A stretch of 56,195 bases of DNA, taken from positions 1 to 56,195 of the forward strand of contig NZ_LYPB01000039.1 in NCBI RefSeq assembly GCF_001653565.1, in the 5' to 3' direction. The position numbers and the translations under genes are program-made. Position 1 is the stretch's first letter. Each line of letters opens with the position of its first letter. This stretch comes from Paenibacillus oryzisoli (lineage in GTDB: Bacteria > Bacillota > Bacilli > Paenibacillales > NBRC-103111). Shown one piece after another: positions 19,173-28,719 of the stretch. The notes under the pieces were generated by a model. It did not search any database and was not told the origin of the DNA. It worked only from the letters and a program-made list of their open reading frames with translations.

Positions 19173-20000
19173 GTGGAAAATTCTGAATTTCGCTATATCC
19201 ACGTGGGTTATTCCCACCACCGCGCACCTCACCGCAATCAATTGGAACGCAGAAAGGACGGTGTACTAATAAGGTTGCAAGTGAATGGTACTTGCCGTAT
19301 TGATCTCAATGGGATTTCACATTACATGCAATCAGGCGATTTGGTTATGTCCAAACCAGGAGGCACGTATCAGCTGTTCATTGGCGAAGAGAGTGGGGGA
19401 AATGGGCAAAGTCACGTCGATAGTACGGATTATTATGTAGTGTGTGGAGGGGAGTGGGTCGACCATTGGCTTAAGGGGAAGGAATTTCCCGATGTTGTGC
19501 GGATTGAGGTTAATGATGATTTGCTTAGCCTGTGGCGGAGATTAATACTTGAGAAAAGGAATTTGCATGAAAATAACGCCGAAATCATTGCCTGTTTTGC
19601 GAAGCTGCTTTGCTTGATGATTGAGCGTTCCATCGTTACATTATTGGCCGCAGGATGCCGTAAGGATCATTACATTGCTTACAAGCTTAAGCAATATATT
19701 GAAAAGCATGCCACGGAGACGCTCACGCTAGAAATGTTAGCTGCACGTAATGGTGTTAGTACGTCGACTGCGTCCCATATGTTCAAGCATGCGTTCGGTG
19801 TGCCGCCAATGCGTTATGCTGTCGAGGTTCGTTTGTCCATTGCAAGCGATCGGATTCTGTACAGTGACATGCGGCTTGAGGATGCTGCCGAAGCATCCGG
19901 ATTCCGCAGTTACCCCTACTTCTGCCGTGCGTTTCGTGCCAAATATGGGAAAAGTCCTAGTGACTATCGGATGCAGCATCGGGAGGCTGAAGATACTTGA
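19173..20000 (+). CDS. AraC-family transcriptional regulator (one-component)
   Basis: A 275-residue cytosolic regulator with an N-terminal cupin-like effector domain (about 1-150; the repeated HxGYSHHRAPHRNQ and SGDLVMSKPGG resemble AraC arm and barrel) and a C-terminal double helix-turn-helix (LEMLAARNGVSTSTASHMFK and LEDAAEASGFRSYPYFCRAFRAKYG). The start is GTG 19173 with AAAGGAG 6 bases before it. It is divergent from the Gfo/Idh/MocA dehydrogenase, which suggests it controls that gene in response to a sugar. Confidence 0.9.
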   Translation: MENSEFRYIHVGYSHHRAPHRNQLERRKDGVLIRLQVNGTCRIDLNGISHYMQSGDLVMSKPGGTYQLFIGEESGGNGQSHVDSTDYYVVCGGEWVDHWLKGKEFPDVVRIEVNDDLLSLWRRLILEKRNLHENNAEIIACFAKLLCLMIERSIVTLLAAGCRKDHYIAYKLKQYIEKHATETLTLEMLAARNGVSTSTASHMFKHAFGVPPMRYAVEVRLSIASDRILYSDMRLEDAAEASGFRSYPYFCRAFRAKYGKSPSDYRMQHREAEDT

Positions 20001-20250
20001 CCACATTGACCAATTCTGCCCCTGCGCTCTATATCACAGACTGTTTAGCTGCTAGGCTAATCAGTCTATTTGTCGTTGCATGCAATCCTCTAAGAATTAC
20101 ACGATAAGAGTTAAGAATCTCCCTCAAATGATGATATTCAAACCCTTTTCCACAGATTATGATGAAAGAGGCAAGAAAGATTGTTGTAGCGAAGGATGGC
20201 ATTCAGGTAAACTGATTTAAAGGGCAATTATAAGCGGACGGGGGAGCAGC

Positions 20251-22047
20251 ATGAAGGGCATCAAACACATCATCCACTCCATTAGAGGTAAGTTAATTTT
20301 CACGTTTATCATTCTAATTGTTGTGCCCATTCTACTTATATTCCTGTCCTATACCTATTCTTCTAAGAGTTTGTTGGAGAAAGAGGTCTATGATACGAAT
20401 CAGGAACTGGTTGAAAGCAAGGCGAAGGGGATTGACGATTTGGTTGGTAAAATGGTCAAAGCAACAGCCTTTGTTGAGTCTGATGTGAAACAAAGTGATA
20501 TCTCGAATCTATCTAATTGGAAGAAAGACTATCAGTCGTATTCGGTTATTAAAAGGGTGCAAACGTCGCTGGTAACTATTAGGGATTTACTCCTCGACAG
20601 CAGAGCCTTCCTCATTTATCTAGATAATAATCAACTGGCGCTCAGTACGTTATATGACTTTAATATCGACAATAATTATGCAAATCTTATTCAGGAACCG
20701 TGGTATATCGCTGCCAATAAGCAGATGGGGTATCCCATATGGACCTTACTCTACAAACTTAACCCACAATTCGGTTATTCTGATGCTGGGACTTCAAGCA
20801 GCTATGTAACGATATCAAGAGCTGTAAGAGACGCTACGGGTTCGAAAAGTACAGGCGTAATCAGTGTAGGTGTGCCGTGGGATGTTTTCTTCGGAAAACG
20901 CGAATCCTCTTCGCAAAGCTTACCGGATATGATGATGAGAGACCATGAAGGGCGATTCATCGATACGAAAGGCAATGTGTTTACCGATTTCACAGATGAG
21001 CAATTGTCAGAATTAAATCAAGCCAAAGACCAAGTCATGCGCTTTAACCATGATGGAAACACCTATTTAGTCAATGAAGCCAAAGTTTCACTTCTGAGTG
21101 TGAGTTTGCTGACATTTATCCCAAATGATCAATTTACAGGTCAGTTAAACAAGTCGAAAACGAAATCTATTCTTAGTATTTTGTTGTTGTTTTCTGCTGC
21201 CATTCTGTTATTTATCTACTTCCTGCTTCGATTTACCAAACCGATTTATTCGCTCCTGCATTCTATGGGACTAGTCGGAACGGGGGATTTTAAGACGGTT
21301 GTTCAGGTAAAGGGGCGGGATGAGATATCGCTTCTAGGGAATAGTTTTAATCGGATGACCGCTAAGCTTCAGGAGCTGATGTCTCATGTCGTGGAAGAGC
21401 AACGGAAGAAAGAGGAAGCCCATTTTCAAGCGCTGCAGGCACAAATTAACCCGCATTTTCTATTTAATACACTGAATTCCATTAAGCTGATGGCGATGTT
21501 GTCCAATACGAACCAAAATGTAAGCGATATGATAACCGCCCTAGGGAAACTATTGGAATTCTCCATGAAACAGCAGCATCATTATGTTACACTTCGGCAA
21601 GAATTAGAGTATCTAGAGCTCTATATGTATCTGCAGAAAATTAGGTATCACGACAATATTAGCATTGCCATGGATGTCCCTGAGGACCTCTTGGATAGCT
21701 ATGTTTTGAAATTTAGCCTGCAACCTCTTGTGGAAAATAGTTTGATTCACGGCGGGAGATTACCTCTGCACATTCAAATAAGTGCGCATTGGCAGCCTAA
21801 TCGACTTGGCTATACCATCTCGATTCAAGATAACGGTAAAGGTGTAGCTCCTGAGGAATTAATACGCATTCAAGAGGGGATGACCCCATCGCATGCCAAA
21901 TATAGTGGAATTGGCATCGGTAATGTAGACCAACGAATCAAGCTGTATTTTGGTGTTTCATACGGCATTAGCTTACATCAACATGAAGAATGCGGGTTAG
22001 AAGCTCGTATTCAGCTACCCTACATTCAGAAGGAGCCAACGCTATGA
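20251..22047 (+). CDS. YesM-type sensor histidine kinase, system 2
   Basis: A 598-residue membrane kinase: helix 1 (LIFTFIILIVVPILLIFLSY), extracellular sensor of about 260 residues, helix 2 (ILSILLLFSAAILLFIYFLL), HAMP, His_kinase with phospho-His in QINPHFLFNTLN, and HATPase_c (QDNGKGV, GIGIGNVDQRI). ATG 20251 has GGGGGAG at 4 bases. The stop overlaps the regulator start (ATGA), so the pair is translationally coupled. It heads the operon-like run that includes the PL8 lyase, suggesting it senses products or fragments of that lyase's polymer. Confidence 0.92.
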   Translation: MKGIKHIIHSIRGKLIFTFIILIVVPILLIFLSYTYSSKSLLEKEVYDTNQELVESKAKGIDDLVGKMVKATAFVESDVKQSDISNLSNWKKDYQSYSVIKRVQTSLVTIRDLLLDSRAFLIYLDNNQLALSTLYDFNIDNNYANLIQEPWYIAANKQMGYPIWTLLYKLNPQFGYSDAGTSSSYVTISRAVRDATGSKSTGVISVGVPWDVFFGKRESSSQSLPDMMMRDHEGRFIDTKGNVFTDFTDEQLSELNQAKDQVMRFNHDGNTYLVNEAKVSLLSVSLLTFIPNDQFTGQLNKSKTKSILSILLLFSAAILLFIYFLLRFTKPIYSLLHSMGLVGTGDFKTVVQVKGRDEISLLGNSFNRMTAKLQELMSHVVEEQRKKEEAHFQALQAQINPHFLFNTLNSIKLMAMLSNTNQNVSDMITALGKLLEFSMKQQHHYVTLRQELEYLELYMYLQKIRYHDNISIAMDVPEDLLDSYVLKFSLQPLVENSLIHGGRLPLHIQISAHWQPNRLGYTISIQDNGKGVAPEELIRIQEGMTPSHAKYSGIGIGNVDQRIKLYFGVSYGISLHQHEECGLEARIQLPYIQKEPTL

Positions 22048-23297
22048 TACGGATATTAATTGTTGATGATGAGATTCTAGTTCGATTATCATTGAAAACG
22101 CTGATCCCGTGGCAGGAACATGGATTTGAAGTGATCGGCGAAGCAGAGAACGGGGTGGAAGCTCTTGCTATGCTAGAGCGGTCTCCTTGCGATATTGTAC
22201 TTATGGATATACGAATGCCAGAAATGGATGGCATCGTATTAATGTCAACCATAACGAAGCAGTGGCCACATATACGTTGTATAATTTTATCAAACTATAA
22301 TGATTTCGATTATGTACAAAAAGCTTTGCAGTTAGGTGCGGTTGATTACATGCTTAAGTTAGCCTGGGTGCCAGCGGAGCTGCTTGAGAAATGCAAGCGA
22401 ATTGGCGAGGATATTGAAAATTCTCGCATCCAGCAGTCGGAAAAAGATCAGCTTGTGTCGAGGGTCGTACAGCTGAAGAGTGGTGCTAAGCGGGGACAGC
22501 TGCAGGATTTATTTATGAAGCACAGTTCGAAGTTAGAAACGGATACGCTGCTGCATATGTTGGATTTGCAATGTGGTGAGCCGCCTTACCGCGTTGTCTG
22601 CATTTCGATTGATGAGTATCGGCGCGTCCATGAGGGAAATAGATTTAAGAGTGAGCAATTATTGAACTACACCGTGGGCAACATTCTGGAAGAAATCATG
22701 AAGAAGAATGGCGGAGGAGAGCTAGTAGAGACGCTAAATGGCAAGTTTGCCTTGCTTTTAACTAGCTTCTCTGAGAGCACGTTGGAGGAAATGCGTGCTG
22801 CTTCGGCTACGTATGCCCGTGTATCGCTTAGTTTCGGGATTTCAGGGCACTGTACGATTTATGAATTACATCGTGCTTATGAAGCAGCGGAGGAGAGTTT
22901 GGAACGCAAGTTTCATAATCCGGATAAGATGATGTTTTATTCTGATAAACAAAACGTGACAGATGCGCGCTATCGGCCAGAAATTCAAGAAGTTATCGAC
23001 ATCATTCATAAGGAGTTCAATAACTCCATAAAGGTATCTGAATTGGCTAAGCGAATTGGTTTTGTTGAGAATTACCTTAGTGTTCTCTTTAAAAAAGAAA
23101 CTGGTGATAAAATTGTCGACTATATAACCAAGGTAAGGATGAAGAAGGCGCGCGAGCTCTTGGCTGATCCAACTTACAAGATATACGAAATTAGTGAAAT
23201 GGTTGGTTATGGAGATTCGAATCATTTCAGTAAATATTTCAAAAAAACAGAAGGGGTATTTCCGCTGGAATATCGCAAGATGATATTGGGTAAATAA
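22044..23297 (+). CDS. YesN-type response regulator (receiver + AraC HTH), system 2
   Basis: A 417-residue regulator. The receiver has IVDDE, phospho-acceptor Asp55 in MDIRMPEMDG, and the conserved Lys in DYMLKLAW; the Pro that usually follows that Lys is Leu here. A linker follows, then the AraC double helix-turn-helix (VSELAKRIGFVENYLSVLFKK, ISEMVGYGDSNHFSKYFKK). I use ATG 22044, which overlaps the kinase stop and has AAGGAG upstream, rather than the longer frame from 21990. It should activate the binding protein/permease/FAD/lyase genes that follow. Confidence 0.92.
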   Translation: MIRILIVDDEILVRLSLKTLIPWQEHGFEVIGEAENGVEALAMLERSPCDIVLMDIRMPEMDGIVLMSTITKQWPHIRCIILSNYNDFDYVQKALQLGAVDYMLKLAWVPAELLEKCKRIGEDIENSRIQQSEKDQLVSRVVQLKSGAKRGQLQDLFMKHSSKLETDTLLHMLDLQCGEPPYRVVCISIDEYRRVHEGNRFKSEQLLNYTVGNILEEIMKKNGGGELVETLNGKFALLLTSFSESTLEEMRAASATYARVSLSFGISGHCTIYELHRAYEAAEESLERKFHNPDKMMFYSDKQNVTDARYRPEIQEVIDIIHKEFNNSIKVSELAKRIGFVENYLSVLFKKETGDKIVDYITKVRMKKARELLADPTYKIYEISEMVGYGDSNHFSKYFKKTEGVFPLEYRKMILGK

Positions 23298-23407
23298 AGT
23301 ATGAATCTGAGAAAAACACTTTAAGTCTATAGAATCTCCCATTCGAAGTTCTCACGGCATTTGGTATAACTTAAATGTGGTCAAAATTAGTTGAGGGGGA
23401 TTACTAG

Positions 23408-24772
23408 ATGAAAAGGCTTTCAGTTATTGGTTTGTCAGTCGCGATGTTATCATCGTTAGCTTTGAGCGCGTGCGGTAAAACAGAAACGAGTAGCGGAGGT
23501 ACAAGCACGCCAGCCGCTGCAGCATCATCGGCAACGGCTGCATCGACAGCACCAGCAAAGACAGTAAAGTTAAAGTTCTGGGGTGGTGTTCCAGAAGAAA
23601 GTGGTCCCAAAGCAGTTGTGGATAAATGGAATGCAGCTCATAAAGATATTCAAGTTGAATATGTAAGATTCGTGAATGATGAGCCAGGGAATACGAAGCT
23701 TGAGACAGCACTGCTTTCGACCAATGACGCCCCTGATATATTCGTTTCTTACAGCGATGCCAACTTGGATAGACGAATCACATCAGGCATGGTGGAACCG
23801 CTAGATGATCTGATTAAGAAAGTGAATTTCGATCTTGATGGCGTAATCGGTGCAAATAATCTAATTAAAAAGGACAATAAAATTTATTATTTGCCAGGAG
23901 CGAAAAGCTTGCAGGTCATGTTCTTCAATAAAGCCATGCTAGACGCAGCTGGCGAGAAAATCCCGACAGATTGGACTTGGGATGATTTCGTGGCTCTCGG
24001 CAAGAAGCTGACGAAACCAGGCCAAGTAGGTGCTTATTTGAATCCAACGTGGGAGCCAATTGCTTATGACGTGCTTATGTCGGCGCAGCCTACGAATGCC
24101 TACTTCGCAGCAGATGGCAGCTCCAACTTGAACAATCCTGCCTTAAAGAAAGGTTTAGAGGTACAAAAGCAGCTGTTAGACGCAAAGGCCTTGGTTCCTT
24201 ATGCAGAGGGCATTGCCAATAAGCTTCAACCGCAGGATGAGCTGCTCAAAGGCAGAACCGCAATGGTTTATTCGGGAACGTATTTATTTAGATATATTAA
24301 GGATGATAAAGCATATCCAGATCGCAAATTCACTGTAGCTTTTGCACCTGTACCGCAAATGGAAAAGGGTAAAAATGTGAATGGCGGCGGTTTTGGCGAC
24401 TTCTTATCCATCAATGCGAAAAGTGCAAATAAAGAAGCGGCGATGAAGTTCTTAGATTGGTACTTGAAAGAAGGCAACTTGGAAATGGTTGCTGGTGGAC
24501 GCATCCCGAGTAACGTGAAGTCCGATATTAACAAAGTTGCAGATATTATCATTGCGGATAAAGGTCAGTACTTTGATAAAGAATCGTTCATGAGTGTACT
24601 CAAAGCTAACTATACGTATAAGGTGACCACGAAAACGACAGCAATTGCCGAACAACGTAAAGCCTTGATGGAAGAAGCAGAGAAGTACTTTATGAACGTT
24701 CAACCACTTGATAAAACGGTAGAGACGATTAAGAAAAAGGCCGATGACGCGATTAAAGCGGCAACGAAATAA
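23408..24772 (+). CDS. Extracellular solute-binding lipoprotein, system 2
   Basis: A 454-residue type 1 sugar-binding lipoprotein (lipobox LSAC, Cys22, Ser/Thr/Ala-rich linker to about 50). It is shorter than the binding proteins of systems 1 and 3 and of a different subgroup, closer to classical MalE/MsmE-like CUT1 proteins. The GGGFGDFLSINAKSAN and AMKFLDWYL segments are typical. GAGGGGG precedes ATG 23408. A terminator hairpin follows directly, so it may be made in excess over the permeases. Confidence 0.92.
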   Translation: MKRLSVIGLSVAMLSSLALSACGKTETSSGGTSTPAAAASSATAASTAPAKTVKLKFWGGVPEESGPKAVVDKWNAAHKDIQVEYVRFVNDEPGNTKLETALLSTNDAPDIFVSYSDANLDRRITSGMVEPLDDLIKKVNFDLDGVIGANNLIKKDNKIYYLPGAKSLQVMFFNKAMLDAAGEKIPTDWTWDDFVALGKKLTKPGQVGAYLNPTWEPIAYDVLMSAQPTNAYFAADGSSNLNNPALKKGLEVQKQLLDAKALVPYAEGIANKLQPQDELLKGRTAMVYSGTYLFRYIKDDKAYPDRKFTVAFAPVPQMEKGKNVNGGGFGDFLSINAKSANKEAAMKFLDWYLKEGNLEMVAGGRIPSNVKSDINKVADIIIADKGQYFDKESFMSVLKANYTYKVTTKTTAIAEQRKALMEEAEKYFMNVQPLDKTVETIKKKADDAIKAATK

Positions 24773-24822
24773 GAAAAGTATACTACTAGACAGTTTCTAT
24801 GTACTGTTACCATCACACCGAT

Positions 24823-24853
24823 CTTCCTCCTACTTCTGTAGGGGGATTTTTTA
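24823..24853 (+). terminator. Terminator or attenuator between binding protein and permease genes
   Basis: Hairpin TCCTCCTAC / GTAGGGGGA with a 4-base loop followed by six Ts. It separates the binding protein gene from the permeases of system 2. Confidence 0.75.
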
Positions 24854-24944
24854 ATTCATGGGACAATGGACGAGGTTTCACATAACCAAGGATTTTTCTT
24901 CGTTCAGATCATAGGATATCACGGTTTATACTTACTTTATCCCA

Positions 24945-24973
24945 TTTTGCTTGGGCAGGGCTTCTTTTATACT
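24945..24973 (+). promoter_or_regulatory. Candidate promoter upstream of system 2 permeases
   Basis: TTTTGC and TATACT with a 17-base spacer, 27 bases before the first permease ATG and downstream of the terminator hairpin. The -10 is good, the -35 weak. Confidence 0.4.
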
Positions 24974-24999
24974 AAGAATTAAGAAGGGAGCTGCGAGCA

Positions 25000-25893
25000 A
25001 TGAATTGGAAAGAAAAAACAAAAGAAAACGTAGCTGGTTATTTATTTATACTTCCAAATCTACTTGGATTCTGTGCATTTATTTTACTCCCATTGGTATT
25101 TAGCTTGATCTTAATATTTACGGATTGGAATTATCTGAAGGGATTGCAGGGACTCACCTATATCGGATTGGATAATGTGATCAAACTATTCCATGATGTC
25201 ATGGTGTTCAAGGCATTAGCCCATAATGTTATTTTCAGTGCAGTTACCGTTCCTGCAGCGATGTTAGGTGGTTTACTGCTAGCAACCATCCTGAACAAAC
25301 ATGTTTTTCTGAAAGAGACGCTCCGCACGTTAGTTTTTCTCCCCTACATGAGCAGTCTGATTGCGATCGCTGTGGTGTGGAGGGTGATGTACAATTCGTC
25401 AGAAGGCCCTATTAATAACGTTTTAAAGTCACTTGGCGTAAGTAATCCTCCTGGATGGTTGGCAAGTCCCGATTGGTCATTAATTGCGATTATTATCATG
25501 ACTGTATGGATTTACGTAGGGTATGCGATGGTGCTCTACATGGCAGGGCTTCAAGGTATTTCGAAGGATTACTATGAGGCATCCGAAATTGATGGAGCGA
25601 ACGCACTGAAGCGCTTTTGGCATATTACTTTACCGCTGCTCAAACCTACCAGTTTCATGATTGCAATAACGCTTGTGATTGCTTCCTTTCAAGTATTTGC
25701 ATCCGTGCAAGTGATGAGCAATGGAGGGCCGCTCAACTCTACTTTGGTGTTAGCGCTATACATTTATAGACAAGCCTTCGAGCTTAAGCAGATGAGCTAT
25801 GCATCGACGGTATCGTGGTTGCTGTTTATTGTCATCTTTATTGTTACGATCGTTCAATGGAAAGGTCAGAAGAAGTGGCAGGATTATTACTAA
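25000..25893 (+). CDS. ABC sugar transporter permease (UgpA/MalF-like, CUT1), system 2
   Basis: A 297-residue protein with six predicted membrane helices and the ATPase-contact loop YEASEIDGANALKRFWHITLP. ATG 25000 has GAAGGGAG upstream. It is followed after 13 bases by the partner permease, so the two are co-translated. Confidence 0.93.
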   Translation: MNWKEKTKENVAGYLFILPNLLGFCAFILLPLVFSLILIFTDWNYLKGLQGLTYIGLDNVIKLFHDVMVFKALAHNVIFSAVTVPAAMLGGLLLATILNKHVFLKETLRTLVFLPYMSSLIAIAVVWRVMYNSSEGPINNVLKSLGVSNPPGWLASPDWSLIAIIIMTVWIYVGYAMVLYMAGLQGISKDYYEASEIDGANALKRFWHITLPLLKPTSFMIAITLVIASFQVFASVQVMSNGGPLNSTLVLALYIYRQAFELKQMSYASTVSWLLFIVIFIVTIVQWKGQKKWQDYY

Positions 25894-25906
25894 GGGGGTG
25901 AAAAGA

Positions 25907-26749
25907 GTGAGTGAGCAAGTGTTAACTAAGCGAGTGGTTCTAAAAAGTATGCTAACGCTGGTATTTGCGGCCATTGCTGTAGGTATGGTACTTCCATTTA
26001 TTTGGATGTTATCGGGATCCTTTAAGAATAGCGCCGACCTATTTGAATATCCGATTCGTTGGATTCCGAAGGTGTGGAACTTCGACAATTATAAGAAGGT
26101 ATGGTCAGGATCCGTTCCGTTCTCGGTCTTTTATATAAACTCAATCAAGATTACTTTTTTTCAAGTAGTGGGATCTATTGTAACAAGCGCGTTGGCTGGT
26201 TTCGCTTTTGCCAAATTGAAATTTAAATGGAAAGACGGCATTTTCTTGATCTATCTAAGTACGATGATTATTCCACATCAGGTGCTGTTCGTTCCAAGAT
26301 TCATTTTGTTTGATCAAATGAATCTAGTGAATACACATGCGGCGATCATTTTACCAGGGATGTTTACGGTATTGGGGACCTTCCTTATGCGTCAGTTTTT
26401 CATGACACTGCCCAATGAGTTGCTGGAGGCAAGTAAGGTGGATGGGGCAGGGTATTGGCGGATGTTCTGGCAACTCTCACTGCCATTAACAAAACCAGCT
26501 TTAGTCACGTTGTTAATTCTAACTTTTACTTGGCATTGGAACGAGTACGAGAATCCGCTAATCCTACTTAGAAGCAGAAACTTGTTTACCATTCCTATCG
26601 GTTTATCGAGTTTCTCGGATGAAACAGGAACGGATTACCCTCTTATCATGGCTGCTTCCGTATCAGCACTGGGGCCGTTGATTGTCATAGTAGCCATCTG
26701 CCAACGTTGGTTTGTAGAAGGAATTGCGAATACAGGGTTGAAAGGTTAA
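25907..26749 (+). CDS. ABC sugar transporter permease (UgpE/MalG-like, CUT1), system 2
   Basis: A 280-residue membrane protein with contact loop EASKVDGAGYWRMFWQLSLP and C-terminus ending TGLKG. The frame is open from 25799, overlapping the previous permease gene by about 95 bases, but GTG 25907 with GGGGGTG 6 bases upstream is the sensible start. It forms the second half of the channel of system 2. Confidence 0.92.
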   Translation: MSEQVLTKRVVLKSMLTLVFAAIAVGMVLPFIWMLSGSFKNSADLFEYPIRWIPKVWNFDNYKKVWSGSVPFSVFYINSIKITFFQVVGSIVTSALAGFAFAKLKFKWKDGIFLIYLSTMIIPHQVLFVPRFILFDQMNLVNTHAAIILPGMFTVLGTFLMRQFFMTLPNELLEASKVDGAGYWRMFWQLSLPLTKPALVTLLILTFTWHWNEYENPLILLRSRNLFTIPIGLSSFSDETGTDYPLIMAASVSALGPLIVIVAICQRWFVEGIANTGLKG

Positions 26750-26821
26750 CCGTCATGTAATCTTACTGAATCTTACGGCTGGTGAAGAATGAAAATGATA
26801 GTGGGGGGGAGCTCATCAATC

Positions 26822-28657
26822 ATGAGTGGACCAAATAAAAGGGATCTCATACAGACAGATTTACTAGTAGCTGGTGGAGGTATATCTGGCGTCGTAGCCG
26901 CCATCGCCGCTGCTCGGAACGGTGCACAAGTTATTCTATGTCAGGATCGCTCCGTTCTAGGTGGCAATGCCTCATCTGAGATTCGAATGCACATCGTTGG
27001 GGCGGCGCATTCCAAGAGAGGGACGGCCCTAGAGACGGAAGCTAGGGAAGGCGGCATCCTAGAAGAAATTCTTCTTGACTGTGCGGTTCGCAATCCACAG
27101 CGAAGCGCTTCCATGCTTGATCTCCTTCTATATGAAAAGTGTCGTGCAGAATCAAATCTGATGTTGATGCTGAATACGACGATTATCGGGGTGCAAATGG
27201 ATGGGGATAGGATTGTTTCTGCGATAGCTACCAGAGAAAGCACCGAACAAGGATTTGAAATTTGCGCCGATATCTTCATGGACTGCACCGGAGACGGACG
27301 CCTTGGGAAAGAGGCGGGTGCGTTATTTACGACAGGCAGGGAGTCTTCCCTGCAATATGGGGAATCATTCGCAGGACAGGAATCTGACAGCTATCGTCTT
27401 GGTTCTTCCCTTCTGTTTACGGCACGAAATATGGGCAAGCCGATGAAGTTTATAGCGCCTGAGTGGGCTAAACACTATTCGGAGGAGGATTTAAAATATC
27501 GCAGTCATTCCTCATGGGAATACGGGTATTGGTGGGTGGAATTTGGCGGATTAATGGATACAATCTCAGATAACGAAGTGATTCGAGATGAGCTTCTAGC
27601 CATCATGATGGGTGTCTGGGATCATATAAAAAATAGCGGACACCACCCAGAGTCTGAGAACTGGGCACTGGATTGGTTCGGCTTCGTGCCTGGCAAGCGG
27701 GAATCGCGCCGATTTATCGGTAAGCATATGCTGACGCAAGGAGATTTGGAGAATGCCGTCCATTTCGAAGATGTCATCGCCTATGGCGGTTGGCCGATGG
27801 ATACACATCCACCGCAGGGGATAGAAGCCAAAGAGATGGATCCCTGCCATCAACCGCACACTAATCATGTATATGGCATACCTCTACGTGCAATGATTAG
27901 CGCCAATGTGGCGAATCTCATGTTTGTAGGACGTAATATTTCCGCTACGCATATTGCCTTTTCAAGCACAAGGGTCATGGCGACCTGCGGTGTGATGGGG
28001 CAAGGGGCAGGTACTTTTGCAGCCATGGCGATAAAGGAAGGTGTTCCCCTGGATTTGGCGTATCTCAACAAAGAATTGATTCGGACAACCCAAAATCAGC
28101 TTATGAAACAGGATGCATTCCTTCCTGGTATTCCTACGAGTGACAATTTGGCAAGTCAAGCGATTGTTAGAGCTTCTTCTGAGCAGCCAGAGGGGGGAGC
28201 GGCGAATATCATAGATGGATATACCCGTTCCATGCATGGAACGAACGGTGTCAGACCTGAATTGGTTCTTCCTGGTACGCACAGATGGATGTCACGTCCT
28301 GACGACCGGGAGCCTTGGATTGAGCTGGAATGGGAAACGCCGGTATCCATGAATGAAATAACAATTGTGCTGGATACAGGCATGCACCGGAGATTGACAT
28401 TGACGCATGAGGACAATCTTTCAAAGAAATTCGAATGGGGACCACAACCTGAAACAGTGAAGGATTTCCGACTGATTGCTTATTTTGCGAGTTCACTCGG
28501 CGCATACGACAGTCATCAAGTGATGAACTTCCATGATAACTACCAGAGGCAGGTTACAAGCTATGTGAAGTGGGAACAAGTTAGTAAACTCCGTCTGGAG
28601 GTTTTAAGTACGAATGGATTGGATCATGCTAGAATTTTCGAAATCAGATGTCAGTGA
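26822..28657 (+). CDS. FAD-dependent oxidoreductase (FAD_oxidored type) with C-terminal discoidin-like domain, divergent paralogue
   Basis: A 611-residue cytosolic flavoprotein: Rossmann motif [21 protein letters not shown] near residue 16, then [15 protein letters not shown] (family signature variant), [24 protein letters not shown]. The last 170 residues form a galactose-binding-like module ([14 protein letters not shown] ... ARIFEIRCQ). It is clearly homologous to the genes at 3629 and 32122 but more divergent and shorter in the middle. ATG 26822 has GGGGGAG 10 bases upstream; the frame also allows 26789. It follows the permeases by 72 bases and precedes the lyase, so it is part of the system 2 operon. 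Oxidation of an imported saccharide is inferred. Confidence 0.85.
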   Translation: MSGPNKRDLIQTDLLVAGGGISGVVAAIAAARNGAQVILCQDRSVLGGNASSEIRMHIVGAAHSKRGTALETEAREGGILEEILLDCAVRNPQRSASMLDLLLYEKCRAESNLMLMLNTTIIGVQMDGDRIVSAIATRESTEQGFEICADIFMDCTGDGRLGKEAGALFTTGRESSLQYGESFAGQESDSYRLGSSLLFTARNMGKPMKFIAPEWAKHYSEEDLKYRSHSSWEYGYWWVEFGGLMDTISDNEVIRDELLAIMMGVWDHIKNSGHHPESENWALDWFGFVPGKRESRRFIGKHMLTQGDLENAVHFEDVIAYGGWPMDTHPPQGIEAKEMDPCHQPHTNHVYGIPLRAMISANVANLMFVGRNISATHIAFSSTRVMATCGVMGQGAGTFAAMAIKEGVPLDLAYLNKELIRTTQNQLMKQDAFLPGIPTSDNLASQAIVRASSEQPEGGAANIIDGYTRSMHGTNGVRPELVLPGTHRWMSRPDDREPWIELEWETPVSMNEITIVLDTGMHRRLTLTHEDNLSKKFEWGPQPETVKDFRLIAYFASSLGAYDSHQVMNFHDNYQRQVTSYVKWEQVSKLRLEVLSTNGLDHARIFEIRCQ

Positions 28658-28719
28658 AGGCAAATGGGATGAATGCCCTGGAGAAGAAAACGTCACTTGT
28701 CACGAAGGAGGAAATAGCA

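Noticed and set aside
19057..19269. Forward frame overlapping the start of the AraC gene
   Set aside because: Out of frame with the regulator, no family pattern, and it covers the divergent promoter region.
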